A stretch of DNA of 64,000 bases. Origin: a bacterium HR33 (lineage in GTDB: Bacteria; Gemmatimonadota; Gemmatimonadetes; Gemmatimonadales; GWC2-71-9). The notes below the pieces were generated by a model. That model ran no database searches and was not told the DNA's origin. It saw only the letters and a list, made by a program, of their open reading frames with translations. The stretch lies in contig BEIJ01000001.1 in the NCBI GenBank assembly GCA_002923375.1, positions 1,116,001-1,180,000 on the forward strand, read 5' to 3'. The position numbers and the translations under genes were made by a program. Of this stretch, positions 49,712 to 58,481 are shown in pieces (the stretch's first letter is position 1; each line of letters starts with the position of its first letter).

Positions 49712-51211
49712 ATGAAAGTCCACGAAGATGAGCAGAAAATCACACAATGCTATTTCAAGCAGACCGGTGATGTCGCGAACGTGAGCCTCTTGATAAACCG
49801 ACGCCCCGATATCGTCTACGGCACCGCTGCGAAACGCTACCCCCTGAGCAAGATCACGGCGGTCAGAATCATCTTCAACCGGTCATGGTTAAGGGGAGTG
49901 CTCGGCGGCGTCCGATTTCTGGCCCGGCTAGCTGTGCTTAGCAAAAGCATCCCGGTACGCGTCGTCACGCTAGCCATCATTTTTACCCTCGGGTGTACCG
50001 ATTACGACAGGTCGTCCGAACGCGCGCCGCGCACCCAGACGCTCCACCACGGTCCCCTACCCGTCGACGCGCCGGATTGGGCCGATTCGCCCGCGCGTCC
50101 ACTGGTCGAAGAAGCGGACTCGATTGCCGCTGCTTCTACACCGGAATCGCTCGACAGGGCTCTCGCGCTGTTGCAACGTGCGCTTAAACTCGATCCGGAC
50201 TTTCAACCTGCCCTCGACCGGCTCGTCTTGTTTTACCTGACCCGTGCCGAGCAGTCAGGTGACATCCCTGCCGCATACGATTCCGCGGCCGTCTATGCCC
50301 GGCGGATGAACGAGTTGGACCCGGTTCGCGGCGGCTACCTGCTTGGCCGCGTCTACTGGATGCGAGGCGAGCACCGGCTGGCCGAAGAAGCGTTCCAGAG
50401 TTCGCTCGCCGCGGACCCGACGTACTGGCCATCGATCCACTTCCTCGGCTATCTGTACTTCGACCTCGGGCAGCATGACCTGGGGATCCCGCTGCAACGC
50501 AGAGCCGCAGCCATGAACCCGAACAATCGCAGCACACGCCTGCTCTACGGATTCTCCTACTTCCACCTGGGGCTGCCGGATCTCGCCGTCCAGCCGTTCG
50601 AAGAAGCCTTGGCGCTGTCTCGCGACACGTACACGCTGGGCGGGCAGCTCGCACTATACATGATCCGGGGCGACTACGCCGGTGCGATCGCGTACCTGGA
50701 TAGCATCTGGCGGCTCGAACCCGAGGCCGCTTACACCTGGGCCAGGCTGGGCGAGGCGCACTTCATGGCGGGGAATGCGGACGAGGCGGAACGGTATCTC
50801 AAGGGCGCGCTCGAGCGCGATCCCACGGTAACGTGCCTCTACACCTGGAAGTCCGTTGCGCTGCCGCTCGCGTATCTCTACGTCAAGAGCGGCCGCGCGC
50901 AGCAGGCCGAGCCGTTGATCGCGCACGCCTATGCACATGCCGACCAGCTGCTGAACATCGGGCAGGAGCCGTGGAACGCCTACTACCAGTACGCGGCGCT
51001 GGCGCTGCTCGAGGGCGATCGGGGCGGCGCGATCCGCTGGCTGCGCGCCACCCATCTGGCGGGGATGCCGGCGCCGGTCCTGATCCGAGAGGACCCCTTG
51101 CTCCGGGATCTGCACGGCGACCCGGAGTTCGAGGAGATCGTGCAGCGTCTCGAGTGGCGGGGCGCCGAGCTCCGGCGGCGGTTGGGCGCTGCCCAGACGG
51201 AGCACCCGTGA
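49712..51211 (+). CDS. TPR lipoprotein-like protein, possibly chimeric (cassette 2)
   Basis: 499 residues; TAAGGAGG precedes ATG 49712. Residues 1-60 (CYFKQTGDVANVSLLINRRP, RYPLSKITAVRIIFN) resemble the start of a DUF6232-type small domain. Residues 78-95 are a lipoprotein-like signal (VRVVTLAIIFTLGC) that would normally be N-terminal; a GTG within VLSKSIPVRV could start it. The remaining 400 residues are about eight TPR repeats (ALALLQRALKLDPDFQPALD and others) ending with PLLRDLHGDPEFEEIVQRL. The protein may be a fusion of two genes, with the TPR lipoprotein part probably placed at the membrane. Role unknown. Confidence 0.72.
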   Translation: MKVHEDEQKITQCYFKQTGDVANVSLLINRRPDIVYGTAAKRYPLSKITAVRIIFNRSWLRGVLGGVRFLARLAVLSKSIPVRVVTLAIIFTLGCTDYDRSSERAPRTQTLHHGPLPVDAPDWADSPARPLVEEADSIAAASTPESLDRALALLQRALKLDPDFQPALDRLVLFYLTRAEQSGDIPAAYDSAAVYARRMNELDPVRGGYLLGRVYWMRGEHRLAEEAFQSSLAADPTYWPSIHFLGYLYFDLGQHDLGIPLQRRAAAMNPNNRSTRLLYGFSYFHLGLPDLAVQPFEEALALSRDTYTLGGQLALYMIRGDYAGAIAYLDSIWRLEPEAAYTWARLGEAHFMAGNADEAERYLKGALERDPTVTCLYTWKSVALPLAYLYVKSGRAQQAEPLIAHAYAHADQLLNIGQEPWNAYYQYAALALLEGDRGGAIRWLRATHLAGMPAPVLIREDPLLRDLHGDPEFEEIVQRLEWRGAELRRRLGAAQTEHP

Positions 51212-51304
51212 TGAGGGCGGGTTGCGCAACGGGAGTGCAGGAGAAGAGCCCCAAGGGAGGAACCGTCGGTTGGTCAATGCGGAGCTATTCTCATGAGTGA
51301 GGCA

Positions 51305-51431
51305 GCCTAACATTGCATGCAGCGGACGAAGGGCTCATGTTCAATGGCTACTTCAGTACCCTCTCAAAGATTATTCTAAAAGCGCAGCTCAAGCGCCCTG
51401 TCATCCTTCCCCGCTGATGCCCTTGTTAGCC
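51305..51431 (+). other. attC site 2 (127 bp)
   Basis: GCCTAAC (51305-51311) and GTTAGCC (51425-51431) are the outer pair. CATGCAGCGGACGAAGG and CCTTCCCCGCTGATG form the inner imperfect stem. The 95-bp lead between the TPR stop and this site holds nothing recognisable. Confidence 0.85.
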
Positions 51432-51450
51432 CGCTTGAAAGGAGAAGCAT

Positions 51451-52356
51451 GTGAAGACAACGCCTCGCCAGCTAAAATCCTTGTATGAACAAGGGAGAAA
51501 TATCAGCGCACTGTTGCGTGAGGAAAAGGGACTTCAACGCAATACGGATGAGATTATTGAGATCGCCTATGGTTTGCAGACAGGAAGTTACATTGCCTCG
51601 ATGGAAAATGCAGAAATGGCAGAGCACCAGAGGAATTATACGTTAGAGATAGCCAAGACAATTCTCTCTTTGTGCAAACCGATGTCTATATTGGAAGCTG
51701 GTGTTGGTGAAGCCACCACTCTTTCTGGTGTGTTGCAACACCTGCAAGCCGAGGTCAGCAATTTTGGTTTTGATTTGAGTTGGTCACGAGTTGCATATGC
51801 AAAACGTTGGCTTCAAAGCCAAGGTGTCTCTAATACGACCCTCTGCACAGGGAATCTCCGTCACATTCCCTTCGCTAGCAATTCCATTGATGTTGTTTAT
51901 ACGTCACATTCGATAGAGCCTAATGGCGGAAATGAAGAACCAATTTTGCAGGAGCTATTCCGAGTCACCAGAAGATTCCTCATCCTACTGGAGCCTGGCT
52001 ACGAACTTGCCAACGATGAAGCAAGACGGAGAATGGATACTCATGGATACTGCAAAAATCTGAAGGGTATAGCTGATTCTCTGGGTTACGATGTTCTGGA
52101 ACACAAGCTCTTCCCCTTTACATCAAACCCGCTCAATCCAACCGCAATAACAATCATCAAGAAAGACGAAGACGCCGTGCCGCCATCGTATATTCTTGCG
52201 TGTCCCAAGTTCAAAACACCGTTAGAAGAGATTGGGAACATGTTGTTCAGTCCAGAAGCATTGGTGGTCTATCCAATAGTTGGCGGTATCCCTTGTCTAA
52301 GGATTGAGAATGGTATTTTTGCAAGTAAGTATAAAGAAGTCATGGGAGCGGGCTAA
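51451..52356 (+). CDS. AT-rich SAM-dependent methyltransferase with Trm112-like tail (cassette 3)
   Basis: 301 residues from GTG 51451 behind AAAGGAGAAG. The SAM site is ILEAGVGEATTLSGVLQHL, then FGFDLSWSRVAYAKRWL and IPFASNSIDVVYTSHSIEPN (motif post I to IV). The C-terminal 60 residues (YILACPKFKTPLEEIGNMLF through YPIVGGIPCLRIENG) resemble the Trm112/UPF0434 small domain found fused to some methyltransferases. Base composition is clearly more AT-rich than the flanks, so it came from a different genome. The substrate is unknown; a small molecule or lipid is as likely as a protein. Confidence 0.82.
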   Translation: MKTTPRQLKSLYEQGRNISALLREEKGLQRNTDEIIEIAYGLQTGSYIASMENAEMAEHQRNYTLEIAKTILSLCKPMSILEAGVGEATTLSGVLQHLQAEVSNFGFDLSWSRVAYAKRWLQSQGVSNTTLCTGNLRHIPFASNSIDVVYTSHSIEPNGGNEEPILQELFRVTRRFLILLEPGYELANDEARRRMDTHGYCKNLKGIADSLGYDVLEHKLFPFTSNPLNPTAITIIKKDEDAVPPSYILACPKFKTPLEEIGNMLFSPEALVVYPIVGGIPCLRIENGIFASKYKEVMGAG

Positions 52357-52420
52357 CAACGGGTTGCAGCCGACGTTGCTCCGCTGCGCTCCGCAACGCG
52401 GCTGAACCCAACCGTTATAC
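52351..52420 (+). other. attC site 3 (70 bp)
   Basis: It begins GGCTAAC at the methyltransferase stop and ends GTTATAC. The stem ACGGGTTGCAGCC/GGCTGAACCCAACCGT encloses CGTTGC/GCAACG, with an extra base bulge. This is a compact, well-formed site, although the right core deviates by one base from GTTRRRY. Confidence 0.9.
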
Positions 52421-52432
52421 CGGCCGGGAGGA

Positions 52433-53092
52433 ATGGTGCTGCGACAGGCCGTTCGTGGCGACGTTAAGCTCCCAATTGCCTTTTGGGGTCTCGCCGGCCT
52501 CGGTACGCTGGTTGTTTTTCTGCTGCTGCTCCTCGAACGACTCCTCCTCATTGGGCTATGGTACCTGCTCGTTCGTGCAATTGTAGTCTCGGGGTGGGGG
52601 CTGTTCGTGTTGGTTGTAGTCTGGAGGAGCAGCGCTCGGCACTCGGGACTGCCCATTTGGAGATGGCTCGCGCGGGGGATACTCGTCGGCAGCTACGCGC
52701 TTTGGCTGTTATCCGCTGGGACGGTCTGGTACCTGGTGCGCCCGGACTTCACGACCACTAGCTTGAATGTTCAGGGTAAGCTTCGCTACGATCCAGCCTA
52801 CCCGTATATCGGGTTCTGGAAGACCGAATGCTCTGAGCCATACGGCCTCGTGGCCGAAGCCGGGCCCGACGGAGCATACTTCTTGCGCTTCTGCGGTCCA
52901 GGAGGGTGTTTCGGTAAGGGACCACTGAATCGTGTCAGGCTTGGTGCGGATTCTGTGTTCCGAATAATTGACGACACAACGCTGGGTGTCCCGGCATCGC
53001 GTTTTGCTCCCGACCAGCTCGACGACGCGGAGAGAGGAAAGATGCAGAGAAAGGTCAGGGACGGCATGCTCCTGTTCAGGAAGTGCAGCTAA
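52433..53092 (+). CDS. Membrane protein of unknown function (cassette 4)
   Basis: 219 residues from ATG 52433, 12 bp after the attC. Three hydrophobic segments (LPIAFWGLAGLGTLVVFLLL, LLIGLWYLLVRAIVV with VLVVVWRSS, and GILVGSYALWLLSAGTVWYL) fill residues 12-105. The C-terminal 110 residues are a soluble domain with FWKTECSEPYGLVAEAGPDG and FLRFCGPGGCFGK, where paired Cys residues may make a disulfide if exported. No family recognised. The lack of relatives is typical of integron cassettes. Confidence 0.7.
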   Translation: MVLRQAVRGDVKLPIAFWGLAGLGTLVVFLLLLLERLLLIGLWYLLVRAIVVSGWGLFVLVVVWRSSARHSGLPIWRWLARGILVGSYALWLLSAGTVWYLVRPDFTTTSLNVQGKLRYDPAYPYIGFWKTECSEPYGLVAEAGPDGAYFLRFCGPGGCFGKGPLNRVRLGADSVFRIIDDTTLGVPASRFAPDQLDDAERGKMQRKVRDGMLLFRKCS

Positions 53093-53096
53093 GGCG

Positions 53097-53156
53097 GTAT
53101 AACATGGCGCTGCAGCCGCCGGGCTTCGCCCGCGGCTGAGCGCCTGATCGTTGGGC
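53097..53156 (+). other. attC site 4 (60 bp)
   Basis: GTATAAC and GTTGGGC are the outer cores. GGCGCTGCAGCCGC pairs with GCGGCTGAGCGCC, and the tip is CGGGCTTCGCCCG. A classic 59-60 bp element; it is the left limit of the 6.7-kb block. Confidence 0.92.
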
Positions 53157-53175
53157 GGCACTGAGATGACAACCC

Positions 53176-55332
53176 ATGCCAGAACGCATTAGCAAGCAAA
53201 AAAAAACGTTTCGGCCCTCGCGCGTGTCCGGGCGGTTGACGGCAACTCGCCGACGCTTCTTCGCCGGTCGCCTGGCCGAATTGGAATTGTTCTCTCAGGC
53301 CCTGTCAGCTAAGGAATCGCCCTTTGGCGTGCTCCATCTTTTCGGCCCCGGTGGCGTCGGCAAGACCACCTTGCTGCGCGAGTACGCCGATCTGGCTGCC
53401 GAACACGGCCGCCCTGTTTACTGGCTGGATGGTCGCGATATCGAGCCCTCTCCGCAGAGTTTTCTCCTTGCTCTCTCTCATGCCATTGACCCGGGAGCTC
53501 CTCCCTTTTCCCTGGACGCCCTGGCCGATCTGCCACCCGCCGTGCTCATGCTCGACACCTATGAGCGCTTGACAGCCCTGGATGACTGGCTGCGCGAGAC
53601 GTTCTTGCCGGCGTTGCCCGCCCATCTGCTGGTGGTCATTGCCGGCCGGCAGCCGCCGGCCGAACCCTGGCACACCGATCCCGCCTGGCGCGATCTCACC
53701 CGCATCATCTCCCTGCGCAACCTGCGCCCGGAAGAAAGCCGCCAACTGCTGACCATGCTGCATGTGCCCGCCATGCTTCAGGAGGCGGTTCTCAATGTCG
53801 CCTACGGCCATCCCCTGGCCCTGGTCTTGCTGGCCGACTGGGTGGGACTGGGCGCGACCAGGGCGGAAGAAATCAGCCTGGAACACGCCCCTGACGTGAT
53901 CCGCCTGCTGATGGAACGTTTCCTGCGAGACGTACCCACCGACTACCATCGTCGGGCACTGGAAGCCTGCGCGCTGGCCCGCGTGACGAGCGAAGCCCTA
54001 CTGGTTGAAGTGTTCGGTGAGGAAGCCGCGCCGGCGCTCTTTGCCTGGCTGCGGGGGCTCTCTTTCATCGAAACCGGCCCCGAAGGCATCTTCCCCCATG
54101 ATCTCGTGCGCGAGGTGCTGGAGGCCGACCTGCGCTGGCGCAATCCCGAAGGGTGGCGACAGCTCTACCGCCAGGTGCGCCACCACCTGAGCCGCTGCTT
54201 TTGGAACAGCAGCGGTTTGGCCAAACAGCGGGCTTTCTTCGACCTGATCTACCTGCAACGCCACCACCCCTTGATGAAGCCCTTCTATGACTGGAAAGCC
54301 ATGGGTGGCGCTTATCACGAGCCGGCCACGACGCAAGATCACCCACACATTCTGGCCATGGTCGAGCAGCACGAAGGAGCGGACTCGGCCCGCATTGCCG
54401 CCTACTGGCTACAGCGACAGCCACAGGCATTCGTGGTCTACCGGGGACCGGGGCCTCAGCTTCTGGGCTTTGCCGCCAATCTCTTGCTGGAAACCGTCAC
54501 CCCGGAGGACGAGCAGGCCGACCCGGCCGTGCGCGCCATCTGGGCCTTTGTGCGCCGCTACGGCCCCCTGCGTCCCGGCGAGCGCATCCAAATCGCCCGC
54601 TTCTGGATGGGATACGAGAAGTATCAGACGCCCCTTACCCACAACATGATCACCCTGAACACGGTAATCACCTGGCTCACCACTCCCAACCTGGCCTGGA
54701 CGTTCTGCTGCACCGCCGACCCGCCCTCCTGGGAAGGTTTGTTCACCTACATCAACTTCTGCCGTGTCGCCGAGGCTGATTTTGAGGTGGATGGCCGGCG
54801 CTACGGCGGATTTGCCCACGACTGGCGGGCGGAATCGCTCCCGCAATGGCGCGAGATTTTGGCCGAGCGGGAACTGGATATGGCTTTCCGCCCGGAACCG
54901 GCCACGGCTCCGGCTCCGCCGCCGCTGGTGGTGCTTTCTCAGCCGGAATTTGCCGAGGCGGTGCGCCAGGCGCTGCGGGATTTCGCCCGCCCGGATCGAC
55001 TCCGCACCAACCCCCTGATGCGTTCCCGACTGCTCAGGGACCGCTACGGCCCGCAAGCGAATACCGAAGATCTGCAAGAACTGATCGAAGAAGCTGCCAA
55101 AATAATGCAGGGGCATCCGAAAGACGATAAACTCTACCAGGCCCTGCGCCGCACCTACCTGCGGCCGGCGCCATCGCAGGAGAAGGCCGCAGAAATGCTT
55201 GGCCTCCCCTTCAGCACCTACCGCTACCACCTGAGCAAGGGCATCGAACGCGCCACCGAGTGGCTGTGGCAGCAGGAGGTGTATGGGCTGACGGCCTCGC
55301 CCCCGCTGAAAGCACCGTCATCGCCCCGGTGA
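53176..55332 (+). CDS. STAND/AAA-type ATPase regulator with C-terminal HTH
   Basis: 718 residues from ATG 53176. Walker A is FGPGGVGKTTLLREYA (57-65 core), Walker B AVLMLDTYE (123-128), and a winged-helix region follows at about 230-320, as in NB-ARC/MalT-type STAND regulators. Residues 350-600 hold an unassigned sensor-like region with many Trp and Tyr. The C-terminus has a sigma-like HTH (EKAAEMLGLPFSTYRYHLSK, 670-690). STAND proteins oligomerise on a ligand and switch on transcription. It precedes five enzyme-like genes, so it probably regulates them. Style and codons resemble Chloroflexota proteins. Confidence 0.78.
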   Translation: MPERISKQKKTFRPSRVSGRLTATRRRFFAGRLAELELFSQALSAKESPFGVLHLFGPGGVGKTTLLREYADLAAEHGRPVYWLDGRDIEPSPQSFLLALSHAIDPGAPPFSLDALADLPPAVLMLDTYERLTALDDWLRETFLPALPAHLLVVIAGRQPPAEPWHTDPAWRDLTRIISLRNLRPEESRQLLTMLHVPAMLQEAVLNVAYGHPLALVLLADWVGLGATRAEEISLEHAPDVIRLLMERFLRDVPTDYHRRALEACALARVTSEALLVEVFGEEAAPALFAWLRGLSFIETGPEGIFPHDLVREVLEADLRWRNPEGWRQLYRQVRHHLSRCFWNSSGLAKQRAFFDLIYLQRHHPLMKPFYDWKAMGGAYHEPATTQDHPHILAMVEQHEGADSARIAAYWLQRQPQAFVVYRGPGPQLLGFAANLLLETVTPEDEQADPAVRAIWAFVRRYGPLRPGERIQIARFWMGYEKYQTPLTHNMITLNTVITWLTTPNLAWTFCCTADPPSWEGLFTYINFCRVAEADFEVDGRRYGGFAHDWRAESLPQWREILAERELDMAFRPEPATAPAPPPLVVLSQPEFAEAVRQALRDFARPDRLRTNPLMRSRLLRDRYGPQANTEDLQELIEEAAKIMQGHPKDDKLYQALRRTYLRPAPSQEKAAEMLGLPFSTYRYHLSKGIERATEWLWQQEVYGLTASPPLKAPSSPR

Positions 55333-55670
55333 AGGCCCGAACGGACTAAGTCTCGGCCGCATATTCGCGCGCTTCGCATGTCCTGCTTTCAGGCTGCCGC
55401 TCGAGGCATCCCCCGGGCAGCCCCCGTCGCGCCGGTCGTCTCTTTTTTTCCCGTCTGACGCCCAAAATCCCCGCGCCTCAACCACCGCCACGCTCCTTAC
55501 GGTGTTTTCAGAAAACACCGCGCTGCCTCTCCCTCCTGCTTTCAACTCTGCTTTCAACAAAAAGTTAGCAGGTTTTCGTCTGGCAATTTAGCAAAATCCG
55601 GCCTTATCATAGAGCGTGCCAGGGACAAATCCCTGGGAATAAAAACCATACCACTGAAGGGAGATCGGAT
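55333..55670. promoter_or_regulatory. Regulatory gap before the enzyme genes of the large cassette
   Basis: No gene is seen in these 338 bp. They hold a perfect 19-bp palindrome, GGTGTTTTCAGAAAACACC (55501-55519), a tandem CTGCTTTCAAC repeat (55536-55559), and a hairpin CCAGGGACAAATCCCTGG (55619-55636) just ahead of the methyltransferase ribosome site. A run of seven T at about 55442 might end the regulator transcript. The palindrome is the best candidate operator for the STAND-type regulator. Confidence 0.5.
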
Positions 55671-56519
55671 ATGAAATCGCAAGACAAGGTTGCCGCCGAC
55701 TACGTGCTGGGCCACTCGCAGCCGGAACTGGAGCGGCTGGTCCACCAGGGGCGCTTCTTCGGCGAGCTGACCGAAATCATGCTGCTCAAAGCCGGCCTGG
55801 CGCCCGGCATGCGGGTGCTGGATGTGGGCTGCGGCGCCGGGGATGTCTCGTTCCTGGCCGCCAAATTCGTCGGGCCGGAAGGGACGGTCATCGGCGTGGA
55901 CAAAGCACCGGAGGCCATCGCCTTCGCCCAACAGCGGGCACAAAGCGCCGGATTGAGCAACGTGCAGTTCATCGCCGCCGACCTGGCCGATTTTCAGCTC
56001 GACGGCGAGCCGGTAGACGCCCTGGTCGGCCGGCTGGTGCTGATGTACTTTCCCGACCCGGCGGCCGTGCTGCGCCGGCTGCTGGCGTTCGTGAAGCCCG
56101 GCGGCATTGTCGCCTTTCAGGAGCTGGATCTGCTGCCTTCGCCTCCGCCGGAAATCATGTCCCACCCCCAATGCGAAACCTATGTTGCAGCCGGCACCCG
56201 GATCAATCAGGCCTTTGCCCGCGCCGGCATCGACGGTCGCATCGCTTTCAAGCTGGGATCCATTTTTCAGCAGGCCGGTCTGCCGGCGCCGGAGATGCTG
56301 GCCATGCAGCGCGTCGAGCGCGGGGCGGATTCGCTCATCTACGAGTGGATCGCCCAGACGACCCGTACCGTTTTACCGCTCATGCAGCAGACCGGCGTGG
56401 CCACCGCCGAAGCGGTGCAGGTGGACACCCTAGCCGAACGGATACGGCAGGAGGCGGTGGAGAAGGACTGCACCCTGATCACCCCGCCGCTGATCGCCGC
56501 CTGGGCGCGGAAGGAATAA
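55671..56519 (+). CDS. Class I SAM-dependent methyltransferase (UbiE-like)
   Basis: 282 residues from ATG 55671, with AAGGGAG ahead. The SAM site is MRVLDVGCGAGDVSFLAAKF, then TVIGVDKAPEAIAFAQQRA, FIAADLADFQLDG and a late LLAFVKPGGIVAFQELDL. It is a small-molecule O- or C-methyltransferase by class. It begins a run of five genes in the same direction with short gaps (14 bp to the next) inside the large cassette. Confidence 0.88.
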   Translation: MKSQDKVAADYVLGHSQPELERLVHQGRFFGELTEIMLLKAGLAPGMRVLDVGCGAGDVSFLAAKFVGPEGTVIGVDKAPEAIAFAQQRAQSAGLSNVQFIAADLADFQLDGEPVDALVGRLVLMYFPDPAAVLRRLLAFVKPGGIVAFQELDLLPSPPPEIMSHPQCETYVAAGTRINQAFARAGIDGRIAFKLGSIFQQAGLPAPEMLAMQRVERGADSLIYEWIAQTTRTVLPLMQQTGVATAEAVQVDTLAERIRQEAVEKDCTLITPPLIAAWARKE

Positions 56520-56533
56520 GGAAGAAAACAGCG

Positions 56534-56959
56534 ATGATCGGCGCCTGGCTTGCCCAACGCAAAACCCCGGCCATCTATCAGGCCTTCAACCGCCACGATC
56601 TGAAAGCGGTGCTGTCGAACCTGGCCGATGAGGTCACCTTCATCTTTCCCGGCGACGTGCGTGCCAGCGGCGTGCATACCGGCAAGGAGGCCGTGGCCCG
56701 CTGGTTCGAGCAGTTCTTCGCGCAGTTTCCCACCCTGCGCTTCACCGTCCGCCGGGTGGCGGTGGCCAACCTGTTCGACATGGTGGGCAATAACGTGGTG
56801 GTCACCCGCTGGGATGTGGAGGTCGTCAACCGCCAGGGCCGGCAGGGTCAAAACAGCGGCGTCACAGTGACGACCCTGCTGCGAGGCAAGGCAGTGCACA
56901 TCCAGGATTTCATCTTCGACACCGGCCCGAACTTCCGGGCCGCCTGGGGGGAAGGCTGA
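56534..56959 (+). CDS. SnoaL-like NTF2-fold protein
   Basis: 141 residues from ATG 56534, 14 bp after the methyltransferase. The family pattern is IYQAFNRHDLKAVLSNLAD, then VHTGKEAVARWFEQFFAQFP and VVTRWDVEVVNRQG. Such cone-shaped domains bind hydrophobic small molecules, and some catalyse ring closure or hydrolysis (SnoaL polyketide cyclase, limonene epoxide hydrolase). It probably acts on the same metabolite as its neighbours. Confidence 0.82.
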   Translation: MIGAWLAQRKTPAIYQAFNRHDLKAVLSNLADEVTFIFPGDVRASGVHTGKEAVARWFEQFFAQFPTLRFTVRRVAVANLFDMVGNNVVVTRWDVEVVNRQGRQGQNSGVTVTTLLRGKAVHIQDFIFDTGPNFRAAWGEG

Positions 56960-57025
56960 TGAATTCGATTTTGTAATGGTGATGAACTATTCGTTTCTAC
57001 GGACAAATTAAAAGGAGGATGAAAC

Positions 57026-57574
57026 ATGAACCCATGCAAGCTTCTCTTCACTGCAACCCTGATTTTCTTTTTCTTGTCGTCGAATACGCTGGCCCAGCAG
57101 GAAGGACTCCAGCCCGAAAGACCCCTTGTGTACGCGTGGCTCTTTGACGTCACTGTGGAGCTGGAGCCGTCCCTCGCCATCGGACCAACCGGTGCAGGGC
57201 AGCGAGAGATCTTCCCCATTCGGGGTGGTTCGATCAAAGGACCGCACCTCCAGGCTGAAATCCTTCCAGGCGGCGGCGACTGGGCACTCCGGCGGGAGGA
57301 CGGCAGTCTGCTGCTGGATATTCGCTCCACGGCCAGAACCCACGACGGGAACTTGATTACCGTCACCGGTCGCGGCTACTTCTCGATGACTCCCCAAGGG
57401 ATGCAGCAGATGCAGGAAGGAAAACCGGTGGCCGCGTCGGAACAATACTTTCGAGTGGCTTACACATTCGAAGCCGGCGCCGAGCCTTACGCCTGGCTCA
57501 ATCGCACCCTGGCGGTGGGGGTAGGGGAATTTAGCCCCGGTTGGGTGAAGTTGAGCGTCTATGCCATTCGTTGA
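57026..57574 (+). CDS. Secreted DUF3237 protein
   Basis: 182 residues; AAAGGAGG precedes ATG 57026. A Sec signal (KLLFTATLIFFFLSSNTLAQ) is followed by the DUF3237 beta-barrel: IFPIRGGSIKGPHLQAEILP, GGGDWALRREDGSLLLDIR, and YAWLNRTLAVGVGEF. The function of the family is unknown, but it often sits with oxidoreductases and hydrolases acting on aromatic or polyketide compounds. It is unusual that this member is exported while its neighbours appear cytoplasmic. Confidence 0.83.
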   Translation: MNPCKLLFTATLIFFFLSSNTLAQQEGLQPERPLVYAWLFDVTVELEPSLAIGPTGAGQREIFPIRGGSIKGPHLQAEILPGGGDWALRREDGSLLLDIRSTARTHDGNLITVTGRGYFSMTPQGMQQMQEGKPVAASEQYFRVAYTFEAGAEPYAWLNRTLAVGVGEFSPGWVKLSVYAIR

Positions 57575-57588
57575 AGCTGGACGGAAAG

Positions 57589-58470
57589 ATGGACGTCGTC
57601 ATGAGCATGAGAAGATCCACCACCAACACGGCTGAAGTAACCCGCGGCGCGGTCACCTATCAGGGCATCCGCTCCCCTTATCTGGAGAGCGGCGACCGGC
57701 ACAGCGCTGAAGCCGTGGTCTTCGTCCACGGCAACCCCGGCTCGTCGGAGGACTGGCGCGACCTGGTGGGCCGGGCCGGCGGCTTCGCCCGGGCCGTGGC
57801 CCCGGACATGCCCGGCTTCGGCCAGGCGGACAAGCCCAAAGATTTCGACTACACCGTTGAGGGGTACGCACACCATCTGGACGGCATCCTCAACCACCTA
57901 AGGGTGCGGCGGGCGCACCTGGTGCTGCACGACTTCGGCGGGCCGTGGGGCCTGACCTGGGCCGCCCAACACCCGGAGCGGCTCTGCAGCGTGACCCTGA
58001 TCAACATCGGCATCATGCCCGGCTACCGCTGGCACTCCCTGGCCCGCATCTGGCGCACGCCGCTCCTGGGGGAGCTCTTCCAGGCCACAACGACCCGCTT
58101 CGGGTTTGGTTTTTTGATCCAGCGCACCAACCCCCGCGGCCTGCCCAAAGCCATGGTGGACCGCATGTACCGAGACATGGACTGGGGCACAAAACGGGCG
58201 GTGCTGCGTCTCTACCGGGCCACGGACAACCCCGGCCAGATGGCCGAGGCCCTGGGAGCGCTCTTCCGGCAACTGGACGTGCCGGCCCTGGTCATCTGGG
58301 GCGCAGCCGACCCGTACGTGCCGGTGCGTTTCGCCGAACGTCAGCAAGAGTTCTTCCCCCGCGCCCGGATCGTGATTCTGGAGCAGAGCGGTCACTGGCC
58401 CTTCGCCGACGACCCTGAAGCCGTGGCCGGTGCGCTCATTCCGTTTTTGCAGAAACAACTGAGAGGATAA
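57589..58470 (+). CDS. Alpha/beta hydrolase with Asp nucleophile (epoxide hydrolase/haloalkane dehalogenase-like)
   Basis: 293 residues from ATG 57589, 14 bp after DUF3237; ATGs at 57601 and 57607 are alternatives. The oxyanion loop is VVFVHGNPGSSEDW. The nucleophile elbow reads LHDFGGPWGL, so the nucleophile is D115, as in epoxide hydrolases and dehalogenases and unlike serine esterases. The triad is completed by D in GAADPYVPV and H269 in SGHWPF. It likely opens an epoxide or removes a halide from the pathway intermediate. Confidence 0.87.
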   Translation: MDVVMSMRRSTTNTAEVTRGAVTYQGIRSPYLESGDRHSAEAVVFVHGNPGSSEDWRDLVGRAGGFARAVAPDMPGFGQADKPKDFDYTVEGYAHHLDGILNHLRVRRAHLVLHDFGGPWGLTWAAQHPERLCSVTLINIGIMPGYRWHSLARIWRTPLLGELFQATTTRFGFGFLIQRTNPRGLPKAMVDRMYRDMDWGTKRAVLRLYRATDNPGQMAEALGALFRQLDVPALVIWGAADPYVPVRFAERQQEFFPRARIVILEQSGHWPFADDPEAVAGALIPFLQKQLRG

Positions 58471-58481
58471 AGGAGACAGCC

